This document shows positions 11,321 through 23,989 of a stretch of DNA of 64,000 nt, piece after piece. The DNA is from Sorex araneus (taxonomy: Eukaryota > Chordata > Mammalia > Eulipotyphla > Soricidae). The stretch lies in the NCBI RefSeq assembly GCF_027595985.1, contig NC_073306.1, positions 80,390,599 through 80,454,598 on the forward strand, read 5' to 3'. A program made the translations under genes and the position numbers. The first letter of the stretch is position 1; the number at the start of each line of letters is the position of its first letter. The notes under the pieces were generated by a model. The model was not told where the DNA came from, did no database searches, and was given only the letters and a program-made list of their open reading frames with translations.

Positions 11321-12289
11321 TAATCTTTGATAAACTAGAAACTCATTTGGTAGGGGATAAACCACACAAAATTTGAGGTCAAGAGGTGAGGAAGGTAAAA
11401 AAAATCCAGGCTTGAGAAGGATAGGGTGGAAAAACGTGGGGGGTGGTGGTGAGGGAGGTATCTGGGAATGTAGGTAGCTTATTCTCTTCAAACCAAGTTT
11501 GGGAGGTTGAACTTTATGCTAAAGCAGATGGGGAAATTACTTTACATCTTAGGTAGAAAATGATTCTATTTGAGTAGCTTTAGGTTTTCTTAGCTGAAGT
11601 GTGCAGTGAGCTCAATGGTTAGGCTGCTGTGAGACTTTGGTTTATGAGATAATAGGTCTCTGTCTGGAAACCAAAGTGGTGTGGAGGAAGATACTCCAGA
11701 AGAAAAGTAAAGTGTGTTGTTTTTAATTTGGGGGTGGAGGAGACAAAGTGGAGTCAAGTTAGATTCCCAAGTTTCTAGCTTGGTCAGATGAAAGATGACT
11801 TTGTTTCTGACATTTTTATAGAGAAATCTGGAAGCACCATGGGGGAATAGAGAGGGGATAAATGTAGTCGATGCAGAATACACATTATTTTTCCTTCCCA
11901 AATACGCTTTCCTTGCCTCTAGAAAATTGACAGAAAGCCCAGGACTGAATCACAGAGTTGACACCACCTTCGGTCTCCTGACATGTCTTATGAGCAGATT
12001 GACAGCCAGCTCCTTGGGTTCAGTTCCCGGGTGCCGGGCACCACCTTCCTGGCTGGGTAAGCACATTACTCAACCGTCTGTCTGTCCCTAAGGGAAAGAG
12101 GGTCTTTTGCTCTCCTTAGGTTGAATGCCCTTTTTCTCTGCTCCAGTGAGCTAAATTCTTTCAGCCTCCTGTTTAATATATTTGGAGCTGACGATTTAGG
12201 AGAAAACACATGAAAATGTATTGTGATAGCCTGAGGGGGAGAGTTTAATAATGACCAAACACAAGGCATGAATAATTGATATATATCTT

Positions 12290-12295
12290 TTTATT
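12290..12295 (-). terminator. TGFBR3: TGFBR3 distal polyadenylation signal
   Basis: The minus strand reads tgcataataaaaagat, a canonical AATAAA. Within 30-50 nt downstream it reads cttgtgtttggtc, a GT-rich element. Shrew SINE and L1 repeats, absent from the preceding 3.3 kb, reappear beyond it from about 11.3 kb leftward. Confidence 0.7.
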
Positions 12296-14144
12296 ATGCA
12301 CAGATAAAGGACTTAAAACTGTGGTTATCAAAACTATACATCTAAGCATGTTCAAAAAAATTGCAGACACATTGAACAGAGAAAATAGTACACCAGGGGT
12401 GTTCAAACTGGCCACAGGGATTTAAAGGGTACTCTTTTTACCCTCATAGATAATGAAAAACAGCAACAAAATCAGGCTCATTTAGGAAAAACCAGAAGAG
12501 AGAAGCATTGTATCTGGAAACTGATAATAATCCTTTTAAGAAAAACATCTGTCAGTGTCATAAACAACCCCCAGATAAAACAAACAGGAAAAATAAATCA
12601 CACACAAGATATACCCAACACAATGTGCTCTGTGAACACACCTAGCAGTACAACCTTCACTCAAACTATGAGGTAGTTACAGTACAGAAAGATTGGGACA
12701 GGGTGCGCCCCCACACTCACTCCCAATCACAACCGCCACAGAGCACACACAGGGAATGGGTTTGCAATCTCAGGAGAAAAGGAAAAGACTAGTCCTTGTT
12801 GTTGTTCAGAAAATGCTACAGAAATAGTTTAGAAGAATTCTGACTTTTAAAGTACAGAGTAACAGCTGGTAAACACCTCATGGTGAAGAGTTACAGGATC
12901 TTATACAGATAATCTGTCTTGCAGTTCGGAACATTTCAACAATAGCTTTTCATCAAACAAAACAAAATGCATTCTGAGAATTAAGGGTGCAGCCTGAAGA
13001 CAAAAGAACAACTTTGCAGATAAGAAGAGTATAACTGGAATATGTTACTTTTTAAAAATCTTACACAATATGTTATAAAGTAAGCTGGTACTTTGTATTG
13101 AAACTGTGAAGTATGAAGCAATTGGAAATGCTGTAACACAAAGATAAGAAAACACTTTAAAAATGTTCTGTTTTTAGAAATGCTTCAGCAATTAATGACA
13201 TTCACTTTTCAATCAACTATGGGATAAGGTTTCAACAACACAGATTTCTTGATCTAAATAATGACTTATGACAAGAACTTCCAAAAAACTAATTTTTTTA
13301 TCTTCTCTTAAAAAAATACTTTGGTTTGTCTCCATAAATTTGTAAATTTTTAATTTATAAAATCATTGGCAATGTAGTATCTCTCTTAAAAATATACACT
13401 TAAATATATTACAAAAGGTTTTAACCCTGTCCATCTAGGCACTGGATCTTTAAATACCTCTTAATAGCTATTTTTCTTTGCAATAAGATGGAAAGGGCTT
13501 TAAGAAAGACAAAGCACTGATCAAAAGAATTCACAGTAACTGAAATTAAACATTTCATATGGAGTAACCTAAATTTATCTAAAAACACTTAAATATATCT
13601 TTATACATGAATTTTTGTAGTAAAATATAGCTATAAGTGACTTAAAGACTCTAGTCTTCTTTGAAGACATCTTTAAACTTTTTTATACATAGAATATGCT
13701 TAAACAATACATTCTGCTGAAGGTTAGGCAAAGCGCATTATTTTCAAACACAGGTAGCGTAATCTAGCTCTGATACCTTATGTTAGAAAAAAATTAGCCA
13801 AGGGAAAAACACTCTGCAATCTCACATCTACCTTTGTATGCAGAATCTGTAAAGTTTCCTGTATGTCAATGTAGATAGCTAGAAATCTTAGCTCTCAAAG
13901 TAATCTGTTCTGATTAAAATGATATCCTTAGGACCATCTGCAGAATCCACTGAGTGGCAATACAGTCAATCTCCACCTACTTGTCTGTCATGATGTTTTT
14001 CTGTCATCATCTCCTACTTCACATTCCATTTACAAAGAATCAGGCACAACTTCCTTTATGGGCAACGGGACCTGTATACGAAGATTCTGGGTACATTCTA
14101 ATCTCACAAAATGCTGAGCTGTTTGTGGAGAATTGTGAAAAACT

Positions 14145-14154
14145 TTTATTTATT
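14145..14154 (-). terminator. TGFBR3: Candidate proximal polyadenylation signal in TGFBR3 3'UTR
   Basis: Two overlapping AATAAA hexamers on the minus strand (AATAAATAAA), about 1.44 kb after the stop. Use would give a shorter 3'UTR that keeps the (GT)n(GA)n repeat. No transcript evidence is available here. Confidence 0.3.
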
Positions 14155-14971
14155 GGCAAGGAAGCAGCCCTCAGTAGTAAATGGCTTGGCAATGACATTT
14201 TCTCCTGGCATTTTTTTTTTTAACAAAAAGGTATCAGTTGAGCTTATTTTGTTGGTAAAGTGGCATCATATGATTCCATTTCATGAAATTTACCTCAAAA
14301 GCTTTTTTGAGTGTGGGATATATTTAAGGCAAGAGAGCTACAGAAACCCAACGAAGTGCCTCTTTCCATATCCCATTACTTTCTTGGCAGAACTGGGAAT
14401 ACTGTCCAGATAACCAACTGGAACCAAACAGGGTCTGCCATTTGTATCTCCCAAGAGCTTGATTTTCCTGAAAGGGTCCATTGAAAGGATTGACCTGTTT
14501 TGAATCAACATACAAATATCTACCAAATATATGTAAGAATAAATTCCAGCTCTGGAGGTACAGGACAAATGGGATTCCCCCCCCCCCAACTCCTCTTCAT
14601 CTGAGAAAAACGAATGTGTCAGATGATGGATTATAAACTTGCACTTTCATTCACAGAGTCCTGTGCAAATTCCTCCTCAGTTTCGCAAATGAAGTCTGTC
14701 CGAACTGACAGGCCACTTTAGCAGGGCAAAATGTCTTAAAGTAGCTCAAATCTGCAGCCCCAGATTCTGGCCATTTTCCACCTCTAACTGGACAGGAAAT
14801 AATTTTGCATTAAGACAGTTTTGCAGGCCGTGTGCTGTTAGGGTGGAGGGGGAGGAGGAAGCGGACAAGGTCATCAACAAGGTTCTGGCCCAGGGAACAA
14901 GAAAGGAATGTTGCCTAGCTGTGTGTCAGGATTCAGTCCTGAGGGCAGTGCCCAACAAGTCCTGCATTTCA

Positions 14972-14974
<3 letters not shown>

Positions 14975-15058
<84 letters not shown>
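14975..15058 (+). repeat. Compound microsatellite (TC)22(AC)20 in TGFBR3 3'UTR
   Basis: An uninterrupted TC run (14975-15018) is followed by an AC run (15019-15058). In the transcript this reads (GU)20 then (GA)22, starting about 540 nt after the stop codon. Apparent Ser-Leu and His-Thr reading frames here are artefacts of the repeat. Confidence 0.98.
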
Positions 15059-15063
<5 letters not shown>

Positions 15064-15593
15064 ACACATGTACACTTAAGGTGTGGGAGCGGATGTGAAG
15101 GATGTCTCCTGACAAACGTGCAAATTCCATAAGGGGAAACTTTAGAGCACATCTTTTGTTTTGACATCTTGGTTCAGTTAGAAAAGAATCTTTGGCCACA
15201 TCTCACTGGTTCTATCTGGCTCTTACCCTTTTACCAGCTCCTGGAGTCTGGGTAAAACTCAGGACCTCCAATCATGGATGTTCTTACCTGGACAAAGCAG
15301 CATTTTTAAAAACTGGCATGTGTTTCACATTGAAAACCCCCAAGCCCAGAAGGGGCTGGTGAAGAAGGCCACCACCTCAGCTTTCACACATGAATTCTAG
15401 AGTGTTACTCATGTCCAGGGTCACCAATATATCAGCCCTGGAGCAGGGGTGGGGGTGGGGGTGACGAATACAACAGGTGATCTTTGTACTGAAACTCATC
15501 TCTCTTTACAAGGGAACCACAATCAAGTCTTCCGAGTCTGAACGAACGGACGCTGGCGGCCGGGAGGTCCTGCCTTCGGCCTGGGCCGGCGGG

Positions 15594-15712
15594 CTAGGCC
15601 GTGCTGCTGCTGGAGCAGGGCGTGCTCTGCGTGCTGCCGATACTGTGTGCTGCGCTGCTGTTCTCCGAGGCCGGCGGGGACGTGGGCACCTGCTGTCTCC
15701 TGGCTGTCTCCC
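15594..15712 (-). CDS. TGFBR3: TGFBR3 last coding exon, cytoplasmic tail and stop
   Basis: The coding part of the last exon is 119 nt. It completes Gly and encodes ETARRQQVPTSPPASENSSA, AHSIGSTQSTPCSSSSTA and a TAG stop at 15596-15594. The Ser/Thr-rich tail is almost invariant in mammals. It carries the STPC threonine reported as the type II receptor phosphorylation site needed for beta-arrestin2 binding, and the terminal STA class I PDZ ligand that binds GIPC. The acceptor is acctatag before GGGAGACA. The exon continues into the 3'UTR. Confidence 0.98.
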
Positions 15713-16094
15713 CTATAGGTAAGAAAGGGACAAAGGGAGAGTCATGTTTCCTTGGCTCATTCCTGAAGAGAATATGCCCCCAGTCCCTGCCCCAATTTTG
15801 CTGCTTTGCAGAAGTATCGGTGCACCATAGGCAGGAGACCCTAGGGCACTGAGGGCCTCCCACCAGAAGGCAGTTCCATTTGTTGGGGTGGGAAACGAAC
15901 TGCAAGAGGGGATGGGAAAAGAACTGGTCTGAAGCTTGGCAAGGTAGAGTGGGGAAGGCGCCTGAGGGGTGACATGAAGCCCTACGGTCCTAGAATCTTT
16001 GAAGAAACCAGTACAGCCAGGCAGCACTGGATTCGGGTGTCACAGTGGTCACCCCTCACTCAGTGCTGCAGGGTTTGGAGGGAGCAACCTTTAT

Positions 16095-16278
16095 TTTATT
16101 TCATTTTATTTTATTTTCATTTTGGGGTCACACCTGGCAATGCACAGGGGTTACTCCTGGCTCTGCACTCAGGAATTACCCCCGGCGATGCTCACGGACC
16201 ATATGGGATGCTGGGAATTGAACCCGGGTTGGCCACATACAAGACAAACGCCCTACCCGCTGTGCTATCGCTCCAGCA
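16095..16278 (-). repeat. SINE type A
   Basis: tttggggtcacacctggcaa to gtgctatcgctccagca, with a T-rich left end from the tail. Confidence 0.93.
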
Positions 16279-17559
16279 AGGGGGAGCAACCTTTAAAGGG
16301 CACTCAGTGAACAGTGATGAGTTCTAGTTCTTCTCCGGAAGGTACTTGCTCAAAATGGCAGTGAAGCTGAGCCCTTGCCCGAGCTCCAGCTCCAAGGACA
16401 CTGCAGAAATAGGGGGAGATTGCTCTGGAGGATTGCTGGGGTGGGATGTGGGATAGCGGCTCACATGTGGGGACTATGGTGGCCTGGGAACAGTCCTCTG
16501 GGCCTCCAACCCAGGTGTTCCCTGCCAGGTACAATGTATAAGTTGCTCCTAAAACATTAAGAATTCCACTTTTCATTGCATTCCCCACTGCATTTCAGTT
16601 AAACCCATTCCTCATGCCAAATATGCAGAGTTCCAGGAGGGAGGAAACCCAGGGTCACACACATGGTTTGCATTTAGCACTGCAAAAAAGCTTGAGAGTT
16701 GTCTTTTCTTCAAGAAAAGGGCCTCAGGATAGCCCTTAGAACAAAACAAAAATGGCTGTAGGGAGGGAAAAGTGATCAAGCCTCTCGGATGACAAACACT
16801 GCGTTTTCTTTGAAAAACCAGGGCATAAACTTCATAAACTTCTGACCAGTTTATGAGAATGGCCAATCGGGAAGCCCCAGAGGGCCAGGTCTGTTTCTGG
16901 ACGAGCTGCCTCCTTCCTGTCTTGCTGAAACACACAGCTTAGAGCCCAGATAAGCAGCCCTCCCTCCAGCTGCTTCATTAAAACAAAACAGAGCAAAAGC
17001 TCTGCCCTCTAAGAACAGCCTCAGTACAGGACCATGCCTCCCCCGACCCCGTTCCCTTTCTGGGGCCCCTCAAAAGCCTCTGCTAGAAAACAGTCCTGCA
17101 AGATGCAGAACTCTTGGGTCTGGTTACAACTTTCTCTGTCACAATTTTATGAACCGAACCCACAGAGCTGCAGTGAAGTTCTATATCCACTCCAGGGCAT
17201 CTCTCTGCTTGTTACAGTATTTGGCATTGCCTGTATTTCCTCATATTAATTTTTCTCCTGGGATTGGTGGGATGGAGGGGGATAGATGAAGGGTCAATAT
17301 TCCTGTGAGACTTGGAAACATTGTAGTTTCACTTTTCTTTTTTTGGGGAAATCTCTATTTTGGACCTTTCCCAGCACTGGCTCTGAGGATGTGTGTCTGT
17401 CATTAACGGTACAGAAGACTGCCAAAAACCCACCTTCCCCAGAGCCAAGCTTGAGTTCTAAGAGGAAAGTGAATCTTAGCTATTTTGATGTGAAAGGGAC
17501 AAAGAGATAGAGGAAACTTGCAACAAAACCTGAGTATCATGACTTTTTTTTTTTAATCC

Positions 17560-17731
17560 AGAGCCAGATATTCCCGTGAGTAAGACACTTGCCTTGCACA
17601 GAGTTGACCCGTTTCAATCCCCAGCACCCATATGGTTCCTTGTGGCCTACTATGAGTGTTCCCTGAGCACAGAGTTGGACATAAGCCCCGAGTACCACTG
17701 GATGTGGCTCCCAAACAAAACAACAACAAAA
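17560..17731 (+). repeat. SINE type A, diverged
   Basis: gacacttgccttgcaca, gtttcaatccccagcacc and gagcacagagttggac, with a CAACAACAAAA tail. Confidence 0.75.
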
Positions 17732-18519
17732 TTTAGCCTCCTTACAACTCATATGGTGATCCACGACTAAACTGAACCTCATGTCATCAGTTAGAATGAC
17801 TATTGTAATTGAACAGGAAGCACGCTTTAAAAATGTCTTTTCGAAAAATAAAATAATCTTCTTCCCACTTACATGAGGATCTATTAAAATAGTAGGTCAG
17901 TGCTCCTCTTTCTTTTCAATCTTACCTCGACCTTAGGTGTTCAGCCCAAGAAAGAGTGGGCATTGCCTCATCTATTGCAGGGACTGGGTCTCATCCTGAG
18001 TTGGACATGTGCTTGCTTATTCACATTTAGGAAAGATGCCAGTACTATCCCCTGCCCAGGAAGTCTGAATATTTGCTTTCCGATGTCTATTTGCCAAATA
18101 TAATTTGTTGCTGTGTCAGTTTATTTTAATCAGTGTCCATTAAAAAGTTCTTTCAAGTTGCAGAGTTCTGGAAACTCTGATGCTATTAATGCAGAATATT
18201 ATCTAAAATGAAACCCCACACAAAACAAAACAAAGCAGTCCCCTTACCCCAAGACTGCATTTCACTAAGATCAACAAGTCCACTTAAACTAATGGTTTAG
18301 GGATTTGGAGCCAGTAACCCTTATCTGAAAATCTTCTTGGAAATGTCAAAAGTATCATTTACACACTCCCTTCTACCTCTGTGACTATTTTGCTATATAA
18401 TACTGAAGATTTTGCAATATAACCAAGTTGATTACTTTCTGAGAAATTTGCAAAAACAGTTTTCTAAATGTCAGATGCTAGTAGCACTACAGTAAAATTT
18501 ATCACAAGAAAGTAAGATG

Positions 18520-18690
18520 TATTGGTGCCAGAGAAATGATTTGGTGGATATTGAGGTTGCACCTGGGTTAGATACCCAGCACCCCATATAGTGCCCTGAG
18601 CACTGCCAGGAGTTATTTCTGAGCACAGAGTCAGGAGTAAGTCCAGAGCACTGCCAGGTGTGTCCCCAAAACAAACAAAAATAAGGACCC
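18520..18690 (+). repeat. SINE type A, diverged
   Basis: gagcactgccaggagttatt, gcacagagtcaggagtaagt and an AAACAAACAAAA tail. Confidence 0.8.
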
Positions 18691-19164
18691 CAGATAAACA
18701 ACCCAATAAAGACCACTAGGTTTTCTGAGAGGGATCTTTTAGTTCACTTGCCATCTGTCAAAGTGATATCTGATTTCTTGGAGCACAGACTTTGTCCTTG
18801 GGTGACAATACAACTGACTACATCTGGACAAGATGGGACAGGGGATCTCAGAACACGTGGAGTAAGTCCCCCCACTTAATGTATGACGTTCAAAGGTGGC
18901 TGGTTGCTCCTAAATATCAAATTTAGGTATCCAAATAAATATGCTCAGTTTCTACAATTCACTCCTAAAATTCTAAATTTTAAGAAAGATAAATAAAATT
19001 CCAAACATGAAGGAAGTAAATCTGGAGGGAGAGTGTCATGGAAGAGATATTTGGTGCTTGGGGTACTCTGGAGCAGAGTGTATGAACTCCACTAAGACAC
19101 AAAGTACCTATCATTGAGCCTAGATATTGCTAGAGATGCTTTTAAAAAGAACAAAAATATATAT

Positions 19165-19311
19165 CTTTTGTTCGTTTGTTGGTGACACCCAGTGATGCTC
19201 AGAGCTTACTTCTGGCTCTGCTCTCAGGAATCACTCAGGGGACCATATGGGATCAAACCTGGGTCGGCAGGTACAAGGCGCTACACCTGCTATAATATCT
19301 CTCTGGCTTCA
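19165..19311 (-). repeat. SINE type A, diverged
   Basis: gacacccagtgatgctcaga, tctcaggaatcactcagggg and atctctctggcttc. Confidence 0.8.
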
Positions 19312-21234
19312 GAAAAAATAAGTATTTCTTAAGAAAAACCTACTTAATTCTTTAGCTTGCTATGGAGCTATCCAGATCAGATTCCTTGCCGCCTATTTGG
19401 TGATCCACTTTACAACTGGGCTCTTATCTCTTAAGCCTTTCAGCACAGCAGGCCCAAAGGAAGAGCAATCTTAGAAAGACATAAGTGGAGAAGCTCTATG
19501 TGAAAATAACAGAATTTTAAAGAAAGATGAGAAGAATCTTGGTTATTTAGCTCAAAGGAGACTCTTTGAAAACATTATCCACAGAGGATTATTACAGAAA
19601 GGAATGGAGAGCTGTTCTGATTCCCTTGAGGGACTAATAACATGAGGAAATGAATTTTAATGGCAGCACTAAGGGATTTACATTACACAGAAAAGAACTT
19701 GCTAATTATAAGAATTGGTTATGAAAGAATTTATTAAATTTATGGAGACTTATGAAATCACCTTTTTGGGAAATATATAATAAGCACTGAACTGAAAACC
19801 ATACGTCTGGAGATAATTTTATAATTACTTGATGCTGGAAAGAAAACAAAAATATTTCCCTTTATGTTTATGCAATTTTATACCAATTAATATTTTGGTT
19901 TCTTGATATTCCTTGAGAATGTAATTAAATCACAAGCTAATTTGGTAGAGAATGAGTTAGACTTTAAAGACATTTTCAAATGCTTTTTATCATTTTCAAA
20001 AATTGTTTCTTCCTGTTCTCCAAGTTAAAACACCTTCCTTCCACAGGTTTTACTACTCAAAAGAGTAGGTTAAGCATTATCAATTTGAGGGGAAAAAAAG
20101 AAATGCTTCAAGTCCATAATTAAAATCTTTCAAATTCACTACCCATCACTTTCTTTTTATATTATGGCAGTGTGGTAAACCTGTCAGTACCTGCACTTTG
20201 ATTTTCTCTGACTAATTTACTATTAACCTGACATAAGCATTAGAGTGATAAGAGTGAATTCTGCTTTCTCAACTTTGATACTAGGTTTCTGACTATTCTA
20301 ACTGCATATTTCAGATCCCTGGGATCTTAGCCAATCTTCTTGCTGCTTCTCTTTTCATCTGGACTAGGCTTGGGAAAATTTGAAGGAACCCAAAACACTT
20401 GATAAACACAGATTTTCCCAATCAAAAGCTCTAAGGATCTGGGTAAATGACTTTATCTTAGAAGGTGCATGGTGTATTAAACTGGGGGTTTCTGAATATA
20501 ACTGGACTGACTGGGAAAGTATGCCTAACTGAAATTTCATCTTATTATTTTATTGTAAAATAAATGCTGAAAAAAATAAAAAAATAGTGTTTTTTACCAT
20601 GTTTAAGGCTTTTTCCTGACAACACATCTGAGCAACAATAAATAATGTACATTTTTGTAAGACTTTTCAATTCAGAAAGCTTTTGGCAAGGTATTTTTTG
20701 GCTAAGCATTCTAACCTTCAGTAACCTTGTGAGACTGGGCGCTTGTCTATGCATACTAAAGGGAAATACAGTCAGCACACCTAGCTCATGAGGGTAACCA
20801 GATTAGCCACTCAACGAATCTGATTTCCAAGTCTAATTTCTGATGAGAACCCACCTCAAGGGCACTCTGATATGTGTCGAGAGAGGCCTCCCTGACCTTT
20901 TCCTTCTTGCTTTTATTATTATCGCCAGCCTGTTGGTGTATCCTGTTCAGGGGTCATAAAGGCCAGGTGAAATCAGAGAGATCATAATAATATCAAGCTT
21001 ATCATTCTGTAGTGTTTCATATTTCAGCTTGGAGAATAGGGAGGAAAATTTTTTGAAAAAAGGACCTCTAAAGTAGTCTAATTCATTCTCTTTATAGGAA
21101 TTCATAATTAAATTATAAATAGTTACAATTTTAGAATATCAAGAAACAAAGACATTCACTGGTATAACAACTTATACATAGGCCTTGAAATAATTTCACC
21201 AAAATGATAAATTCAGAGATTTTTACTTTAAAAA

Positions 21235-21357
21235 ATTGTTTGAAGGCTACATCTAGTAGTACTCAGAGGCCATGTGAAATCAGTCACTGAAACCCAGGCC
21301 ATTTCATATTCAAGACACTTGAATGCTTTACCACTTATGGATGACCCTGACTCCAAT
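21235..21357 (-). repeat. SINE type A, heavily diverged
   Basis: Weak match to the reversed head (tcactgaaacccaggcc, tgctttaccactta). Low certainty. Confidence 0.4.
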
Positions 21358-21494
21358 GTAGATATTGAGGGGTGAAAGGAGGGAAACTGGGAGCAATGGT
21401 GGTGGGTGAAGGGATGGTGTTGGAATATTGTATATTCCAACAAGAACAACTTTGTAACTGTGTATCTTATGGTGATTTAATTTTTTTAAAAAAT
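21358..21494 (+). mobile_element. L1 3' terminal fragment
   Basis: It matches the end of the local L1 3'UTR: ggtgggtgaagggatggtgt, aactttgtaactgtgtatct, tggtgatttaa and an A-rich tail. About 135 bp. Confidence 0.7.
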
Positions 21495-22032
21495 TAATCT
21501 ATAAGAAACAAAGACCAGGAGTAGAGATAGGAGCATGAAAAATTGGAAACGGGTGAGGAAATATGTGAGTAGGCTGACAAGATGCAAGAGACCTACAGTC
21601 AAAGCCAACACTGAGAACAATTGACTCAGAGCTCTCAAAAACTCAGGACTTGTATATGATCAGGCCTCTGGAAGAGAGGATGGACATGGACTCAAGAAAT
21701 GGAGTTGGCAGAATTTCTATATAAGGGACAGTAAGATTTTTCTAACTTCCCTTCCTGACTTCATGGGCTAGGACCCTGCCCTTCCTCATCAGAAGACAGG
21801 AAGTTTACTCTAGAAAGAGGATGAAAATGATAGTTCAGGAACCAGCAACACTAGGGGCAGCTGAGGGCAGAGAACTGAAATGAAAAAAAGGAGAGAGAGC
21901 AAATGAACCTATATGCTGCTGAACGCTGTACTCCTGCAAAATGCTGACAGAACTACGTCAGGAAGGAAACAGAAAAATCTGTTCTGTAGGAAACACGTCG
22001 ATCTTAGAAGTTTCTTTACCAGTATAAATGAA

Positions 22033-22208
22033 GTGATTTATATTTATATTTATAAATATAAATATTAATTATATTATATTATATTATATTAATTATATTA
22101 ATAATGCAATAATAAATAATTATATAATTTTAATATAATTATATTAATTATATTAATTCTTGTTCCTCATATTTATATATTTATATATATTTATATTTAT
22201 ATTTATAC
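22033..22208. repeat. AT-rich palindromic tract
   Basis: TATATT, TTATAT and TAATTA words repeat over about 175 bp with many self-complementary stretches. Confidence 0.85.
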
Positions 22209-22467
22209 CAGAAGTCCCCAAACTATTCTTAAACAAACCCACATTAATTATTCTATATTAAAATTATACTAATTTTGTTTAATAGTTCTAATTTAATCCA
22301 CTATTAACCTTAATCTGAATTAGCTCCATATTCACGCACAGGTGAGATATTGCATCCTTGAGACAGAATAGACTTTTTAATTCACAGAAAATTTTTCTTG
22401 GAATTAAAAAACTGAAGGCAGTATTAAAAATTAAGTGGAAACTAACAGATGCAACCAACTCAGGTTT

Positions 22468-22575
22468 GATCCCTGGCATCCCAGATGGTCCCCAAGTCTT
22501 GCCAGAAGTGAACCTTAGTACAGAGCCATGAATAAGCTCCGAGCACCATTGGGTGTGGCCCAAAGCCCCCATGCC
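22468..22575 (+). repeat. SINE type A, partial
   Basis: ttgatccctggcatcccaga, agccatgaataagctccgag and gggtgtggccc. Confidence 0.75.
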
Positions 22576-22872
22576 ACAAATTTAGTGGAAATGAAAGATA
22601 AACATAAGCTAAAATATATATATATATATATATGAAAATCTGAAGCAAAAGGGAAATTAGAGGATCATTCCAGAGGTTCAGTTTTCCCAAAAATTATTCA
22701 TAGTGTGAAAGGAAAGCATGTATAAGAAACATTAACAAAAGGAGTTTCCAGCACTTATGATTGTGAGTTTCTAGACTGAAGGATTCAGCGTCTAGCATAA
22801 TGTACAATACATCTAAGTTAAGGACTATCAGTGTAAATGTTATTTGAGAAAAAAAAAGTCACAAATCTGAAT

Positions 22873-22995
22873 ATGGGCACTGGTGAAGGGATGGGTTCCC
22901 GAACTTTGTATGGGGGAAGCATAAGCACAGATGTGTATAAATCCGTAACTGTACCCTCATGGTGATTCATTAATTAAAAATAAATAAATTTATTT
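22873..22995 (+). mobile_element. Very short L1 3' end with target duplication
   Basis: About 120 bp of L1 3' terminus (gcactggtgaagggatgggt, tggtgattcattaatt). It is flanked by A9 plus gtcacaaatctgaat at 22849-22872 and again at 22996-23019. Confidence 0.85.
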
Positions 22996-23147
22996 AAAAA
23001 AAAAGTCACAAATCTGAATGTCAAAGCAAGCTTCAGAGCTAGAAGATAATGAAAAGTGCATTCAAAATTAAAAGGAAAATTAGTGTAATATGAAATTTTA
23101 TGCCTTGCCAAACAATCTTCTAAGTGTTTATAAACTGAGGATATTGG

Positions 23148-23220
23148 CTGAGGTACACAGCTCAGTGATATTTACTTTTAATATATGAGGTACTACATTC
23201 AGTCCCTAGTACCACAAATA
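23148..23220 (+). repeat. tRNA-derived SINE (ID-like head)
   Basis: gctgaggtacacagctcagt and attcagtccctagtacc match the element at 1049. Confidence 0.5.
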
Positions 23221-23989
23221 CATTTTAAAAATTAATATATTTTCAGATATGAAAAAACACTGATATTTTGTCTATTTTTTAAACCAAGAAGGGACATGAC
23301 TTTATCTGAAAGATTCAATGAAGAGTGAAACAATGTCTGAAAAGCAAGAAAAGGGAGTGAGGTAGTAAGACACTCATATTTTACTTAGTCTTCTTGAACT
23401 ACTTTTCCCCTTAATCTATGCTGAGATAAACTTTTAAGTATTGGTAAAAATTATTAGTACTGCTCCTCTCAACCCCTCCTCCCCCCAGACCAAAAACTCA
23501 AGCATAACAAAACCAAATAACCCTGTATACAATATTGTGTATGACTTTAGGGATCTTCAGTGAACCTTAGAAGAGTTTCAACTAGCTAGGCCACCAGGAG
23601 CAAAGGATGTCTATGGTTCCATTCCACACATTTCCATCCCAATTGCCCCATCTTAGTTGAGAATGTGGGTTTTAGGGATGGAGGTGTTCAGAGCTATCAA
23701 AGCCTTAAGGAAGTCTCCCATATTGTGTCCAGAGCTGTCATATGATAAAATGGAAACCCAGCTTTTTGAGACTAACATATATTCCACATACGTAAATATA
23801 AATCTACAATTCAAACATGTGATTTAGTTTTGTGCTCTGTTCTACAGACGGAATAGAAAGCATCATCAAAGGGAAGTCATTCAGATTAAAGATTTTTCTG
23901 ATATAGAGGCAGATGCTGCCTTAACCCCAAATATGCCATGTCAGGTCTAAGCTACACACTTTAGATTACTGTGAAAATTGAATGGACTG

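Larger units (their letters stand above)
1..12269. other. Intergenic region downstream of TGFBR3
   Basis: No gene is recognised here. It is filled with SINEs, two large L1 fragments and one copy of the ~376-bp repeat, all listed separately. Stretches 1-140, 690-1030, 4192-4985, 5725-6085, 7206-7475, 8160-8930, 9060-10515 and 11325-12269 are AT-rich DNA in which I see nothing specific. From memory of the human locus the next gene in this direction would be CDC7, but nothing of it is in the window. Confidence 0.8.
12270..15593 (-). other. TGFBR3: TGFBR3 3' untranslated region
   Basis: About 3.3 kb separate the TAG stop from the AATAAA at 12295-12290. The stretch has no shrew SINE or L1, unlike the DNA on both sides, which is what a constrained 3'UTR looks like. 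It is AT-rich in its distal two thirds and contains one compound microsatellite (14975-15058) and a C run near 14577-14588. A tandem AATAAATAAA on the minus strand at 14154-14145 could give a shorter transcript. The distal end is inferred from the signal and the following GT-rich stretch; the exact cleavage base is not known. Confidence 0.8.

Noticed and set aside
14843..15079. Reading frames with Ser-Leu and His-Thr runs
   Set aside because: They are translations of the (TC)n(AC)n microsatellite in the TGFBR3 3'UTR.
15477..15852. GC-rich open frames on the plus strand opposite the last exon
   Set aside because: They are antisense shadows of the TGFBR3 tail exon.
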